In this document: positions 61,422-64,000 of the stretch, piece after piece
Layout of the letters: each line of letters starts with the position of its first letter
Numbering within the stretch: position 1 is the first letter of the stretch
Assembly (NCBI RefSeq): GCF_030450055.1
Contig: NZ_CP118480.1
Coordinates: 1,701,415 to 1,765,414 of the forward strand
Source of the DNA: Gallaecimonas kandeliae
Lineage (GTDB): Bacteria > Pseudomonadota > Gammaproteobacteria > Enterobacterales > Gallaecimonadaceae
Length of the DNA stretch: 64,000 nucleotides
Reading direction: 5' to 3'
Position numbers and translations under genes: made by a program
The notes under the pieces: generated by a model
Told to the model about the DNA's origin: nothing
Database searches by the model: none
Seen by the model: the letters and a program-made list of their open reading frames with translations, nothing else

Positions 61422-62246
61422 TCAGGCTAGAACTTCCACCTCGTAGGAGCTGAACTTGCGGACATTGAGGACGCCGCAGTCGAGGATCAGGTATTGGCCC
61501 TTGATCCCCAGCAGGGTGCCGTCGATAGCCGTGGTCTTGTCCAGGTTGAGGGCGCTCAGCTTGGCCGGGTACTGGCGTACCGGGTAGTTAAATTCCAGCA
61601 CGCTTTCGTCCAGCAGTTCCCAGGCGTCAGTCCCGAACTGCAGCTTGAGGCCGTCCAGTGACTGGCTTATCTGCGGCAGCAGCCTGGCCGCCTCCGCCTT
61701 GAGATCCAGCGGCTCGGCCTCGCCCTTGAGCAGGGCCCGCCAGTCGGTCTTGTCGTTGATGAAATCGGCCAATGCCACTTCCACCAGGCCGGCGATGCGC
61801 CTGGTGGCCACCTTGATGATGGGCAGGGCCTGGCTGGCACCCTGATCCATCCAGCGGGTCGGCGCCTGGCGGGTGATCCCGACCTTGAGCCCAGAGGTGT
61901 TGGCCAGGTAAACGAGGTGGGGGATCATGCAGTGGCTTTCGCCCCAGTCCGGCTCCCGGCAGGTGCCCAGGTGAAGGTGACAGGTCTCGGGCTTGAGGAT
62001 GCACATGTCGCATTGGGCCAGCTTCTTCATGCAGGGAAAGCAGTAGCCCTGGGAAAAGCTCTTCTTGGTCTTACGCCCACAATGGCAGCAATAGATGTTG
62101 CCGGTAAAGGCCAGGGAGATGGGCTTGCCGATCAGCGGATTGAGGTCCAGCAGCTGCTCGCCCACCACCAGCTGGTAGGCCACTTCATCCCCTTGGCGGG
62201 TGCGCATCTTGTCCAGGGTACCTAGCATCTGTCTTCGTCTTTTCAT
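61422..62246 (-). CDS. DUF2797-family zinc-ribbon-like protein
   Basis: A 274-residue protein matching DUF2797: LGTLDKMRTRQ at the start, then a cysteine-rich region (YCCHCGRKTKKSFSQGYCFPCMKKLAQCDMC; CHLHLGTC) likely to hold zinc, and LVYLANTSGLKVGITRQAPTRWMDQGASQA, which resembles a GIY-YIG-like core. No biochemical function is established. I chose ATG 62246; ATG 62228 is equally plausible. The frame upstream overlaps the GNAT gene and is not coding. Confidence 0.85.
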   Translation of the reverse strand: MKRRRQMLGTLDKMRTRQGDEVAYQLVVGEQLLDLNPLIGKPISLAFTGNIYCCHCGRKTKKSFSQGYCFPCMKKLAQCDMCILKPETCHLHLGTCREPDWGESHCMIPHLVYLANTSGLKVGITRQAPTRWMDQGASQALPIIKVATRRIAGLVEVALADFINDKTDWRALLKGEAEPLDLKAEAARLLPQISQSLDGLKLQFGTDAWELLDESVLEFNYPVRQYPAKLSALNLDKTTAIDGTLLGIKGQYLILDCGVLNVRKFSSYEVEVLA

Positions 62247-62281
62247 GGCTTGGCCCGCCAGTATACAGGGCCTGGGCCGCT

Positions 62282-62692
62282 TTAAAGATCTTTGGTCAGG
62301 TAATGGCGGGCCCCGTCCAGGGGGTAGTGGTCCAGGGTGAAGGCCAGCACATAGCCGTGGCGCTCGTAAAAGGGCCTGGCCTGGAAGTCCAGGGTGTCGA
62401 GGAAGGCCTTGGTGCAGCCGCGCTGACGGGCGGCGGTTTCCATGGCGGCCAGCAGCTTGCTGCCGGTGCCCTGGCCGCGCTGGGCCGGGTTGACCCAGAG
62501 GTGCTCGATAAAGAGCCAGTTGCCGAAGGTGTTGCCGTCGATGCCGCCCAGCAGCTCGCCCTGGTCGCCTGCCAGGGACACGGCCAGGGGTTTGCGCGCT
62601 ATGGCCGGCCAATGGGCCCTGTTGAAGCTGCGTATCTCAAGGCTCAGGCGCTCAAGCAGGGCCGGTTCAGGGTTGTCGTGGATTTGCATCAT
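62282..62692 (-). CDS. GNAT-family N-acetyltransferase
   Basis: A 136-residue single-domain acetyltransferase. The acetyl-CoA-binding motif A is in FIEHLWVNPAQRGQGTGSKLLAAMETAARQRG (the Q/R-x2-G-x-G/A signature), and the following strand is CTKAFLDTLDFQARPFYERHGYVLAFTLDHYPL. Substrate unknown. It is followed after 35 nt by the DUF2797 gene on the same strand, so they may be co-transcribed. Confidence 0.88.
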   Translation of the reverse strand: MMQIHDNPEPALLERLSLEIRSFNRAHWPAIARKPLAVSLAGDQGELLGGIDGNTFGNWLFIEHLWVNPAQRGQGTGSKLLAAMETAARQRGCTKAFLDTLDFQARPFYERHGYVLAFTLDHYPLDGARHYLTKDL

Positions 62693-62744
62693 GGTTCGGG
62701 CTGAAGGGAAAACGCCTGGACTATGACAAAATCCGCCGCCGCCG

Positions 62745-64000
62745 TCACCTGGCGCCCGGGCCTGCCAGCTGGGTGAGGATATCCCCCAGGATGTCGAGGG
62801 CCGGATCTATGTCGAGGGTCTCTATGGCGCCGTAGCCCAGCAGCAGCCCTTGGGCGCCTAGGCCTTCATGGTAGAAGCCGTCGATGGGGTAGAGCCCCAG
62901 TTGCCGCTGTCTTGCCTGGGCGATGAGCTGCACCAGATCCAGCTTCTGCCTGGCCAGGGCCGTCAGGTGGAAGCCGGCTACCGACGGCACCAGTTCGAAC
63001 CAGGGAGCCAGGTCCCCCTGGAAACGGGCCAGCAGCCGTTCGCGGCGGCTGCTGAAGAGCTCGTGGCAGCGGCGGATGTGCTTGAGCAGCAGGCCCTCCT
63101 CGATGAACTTGACCAGCGCCCATTGGCTGAGGGTCGGGCTATGCCTGTCGATGAGGTGGCGGGCGGCGATGACGGCGGTCTGCAGGGATGGCGGCAGCAC
63201 TGTGTAGCCCAGGCGCAGCTCGGGCAGCAACGTCTTGGAAAAGGTGCCGACGTAGGCCACCAGCCCGGCCTGGTCCAGGCTGTAGAGGGTGTCAAGGGGC
63301 CTGCCTTCGTAGCGGAACTCGCAATCGTAGTCGTCTTCGATGATGACGGCGCCAAGGGCCTCGGCCTTGGCCAGCAGGGCCTTGCGCCTGGCGTCGCTCA
63401 TGGGCATGCCGAGGGGAAACTGGTGGGACGGGGTCACGTAGATGAGGCGAACCCCTTCAGGGATGGCGTCCACCACCAGGCCCTCGGCATCCACCGGCAC
63501 GCCTTGCACCTTGGCGCCCTGGGCCTCGAAACACTGGCGGGCCGGAGGGTAGCCGGGCTCTTCCACCGCCACCAGGCAACCGGGCTCGACCAGCACCCTG
63601 GCCAGCAGATCCAGGGCCTGCTGGGCACCGTTGCAGACCACCAGATCGTCAGCCTGGCATTGAACGCCGCGGCTGAAGCCGATGTGGTGGGCTATGGCGT
63701 GGCGCAATGCCGGCAGCCCTGCCGGCTGGCTGTAGAGGCCACGGGACTTGTCGGCCTGGCGCAGGGCATGCTGCACGCAGCGCCGCCAATCGTCTTGGGG
63801 GAAATGGGTCTTGGTGACGGCACCGCCGAGAAATTCGTAGCGTAGGGCCTGGTCTGGAGGAGGGTGGCGCAGGTTGTTCGCTATGCCTTGCCAGCGGCGC
63901 AGCGTATTGGCACTGGCGAGCCGGGGTTGGTGGTCCCTGGTGTTGGGCTCGGGAGGCCTTGGGCTGACGAAGGTACCGACACCGACCTTGCCTTGCAGCA
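62745..64000 (-). CDS. MocR/PdxR-type regulator (GntR HTH plus aminotransferase domain), 5' end cut
   Basis: The frame is open to the window edge; the N-terminal winged helix is cut off except for its end (LQGKVGVGTFVSP). The fold-type I aminotransferase-like domain is clear: SRGLYSQPAGLPALRHAIAHHIGFSRGV, VCNGAQQALDLLARVL, IIEDDYDCEFRYEGRPLDTL, and the PLP lysine in VGTFSKTLLPELRLGY. Family members (PdxR, GabR, TauR, EhuR) sense vitamin B6 or amino acids through PLP and activate a neighbouring, usually divergent gene, which lies outside this window. Target unknown. Confidence 0.9.
   Translation of the reverse strand, partial: LQGKVGVGTFVSPRPPEPNTRDHQPRLASANTLRRWQGIANNLRHPPPDQALRYEFLGGAVTKTHFPQDDWRRCVQHALRQADKSRGLYSQPAGLPALRHAIAHHIGFSRGVQCQADDLVVCNGAQQALDLLARVLVEPGCLVAVEEPGYPPARQCFEAQGAKVQGVPVDAEGLVVDAIPEGVRLIYVTPSHQFPLGMPMSDARRKALLAKAEALGAVIIEDDYDCEFRYEGRPLDTLYSLDQAGLVAYVGTFSKTLLPELRLGYTVLPPSLQTAVIAARHLIDRHSPTLSQWALVKFIEEGLLLKHIRRCHELFSSRRERLLARFQGDLAPWFELVPSVAGFHLTALARQKLDLVQLIAQARQRQLGLYPIDGFYHEGLGAQGLLLGYGAIETLDIDPALDILGDILTQLAGPGAR

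Overview
The window is a GC-rich chromosomal segment of a gammaproteobacterium. The housekeeping blocks (ilvGMEDAC; purB-hflD-mnmA-nudJ-rluE facing icd; cspD facing clpS-clpA; infA-bpt-aat; trxB-ald facing lrp-ftsK-lolA-rarA-serS; uvrY-uvrC-pgsA followed by tRNA-Gly/Cys/Cys/Leu) match the Aeromonas/Shewanella/Gallaecimonas type of gene order. A Gallaecimonas-like host is my best guess; this is inference from gene order and composition, not from a marker gene.

Layout. 1-5.7 kb is accessory: a truncated PhyH-type dioxygenase, a small membrane protein, an OsmC-like protein, then an AT-rich block of small orphan genes on the minus strand. Two or three imperfect palindromes separating these genes look like integron attC sites, although no integrase is visible. 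5.7-15.2 kb holds a DUF1579 protein, a KefB-like antiporter, a CRP-controlled dicarboxylate/amino-acid symporter, a chemoreceptor and a YdiJ-type FAD/Fe-S dehydrogenase. 15.2-23.2 kb is a complete branched-chain amino acid operon with a leader peptide and attenuator (ilvL-GMEDA), to which ilvC is joined. 23.2-25.4 kb, facing it, holds a KAS III and leucine dehydrogenase. 25.6-34 kb carries roxA, the purB cluster and a monomeric icd. 34-39 kb gathers N-degron functions (clpS, clpA, bpt, aat) with infA and cspD. 39-48.7 kb is trxB, ald/lrp, ftsK, lolA, rarA, serS, nadE and a GIY-YIG protein.

48.7-53.8 kb is a second accessory region: copies of a dispersed hairpin-tailed repeat, a HicAB toxin-antitoxin pair, a TonB-C lipoprotein, an orphan gene, an intact IS903-like element with a 9-bp target duplication, and lpxO. 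53.9-64 kb returns to core genes: rubredoxin, tusDCBE, yccA, tRNA-Ser, uvrY-uvrC-pgsA, a tRNA operon with degenerate tRNA-Gly copies, a secreted nuclease, a DUF2797 protein, a GNAT enzyme and a truncated MocR/PdxR-type regulator.

The points most worth following up are the attC-like cassette block at 3.86-5.03 kb, the dispersed repeat whose terminal hairpins differ in sequence but remain self-complementary, and the full attenuation architecture in front of ilvG.
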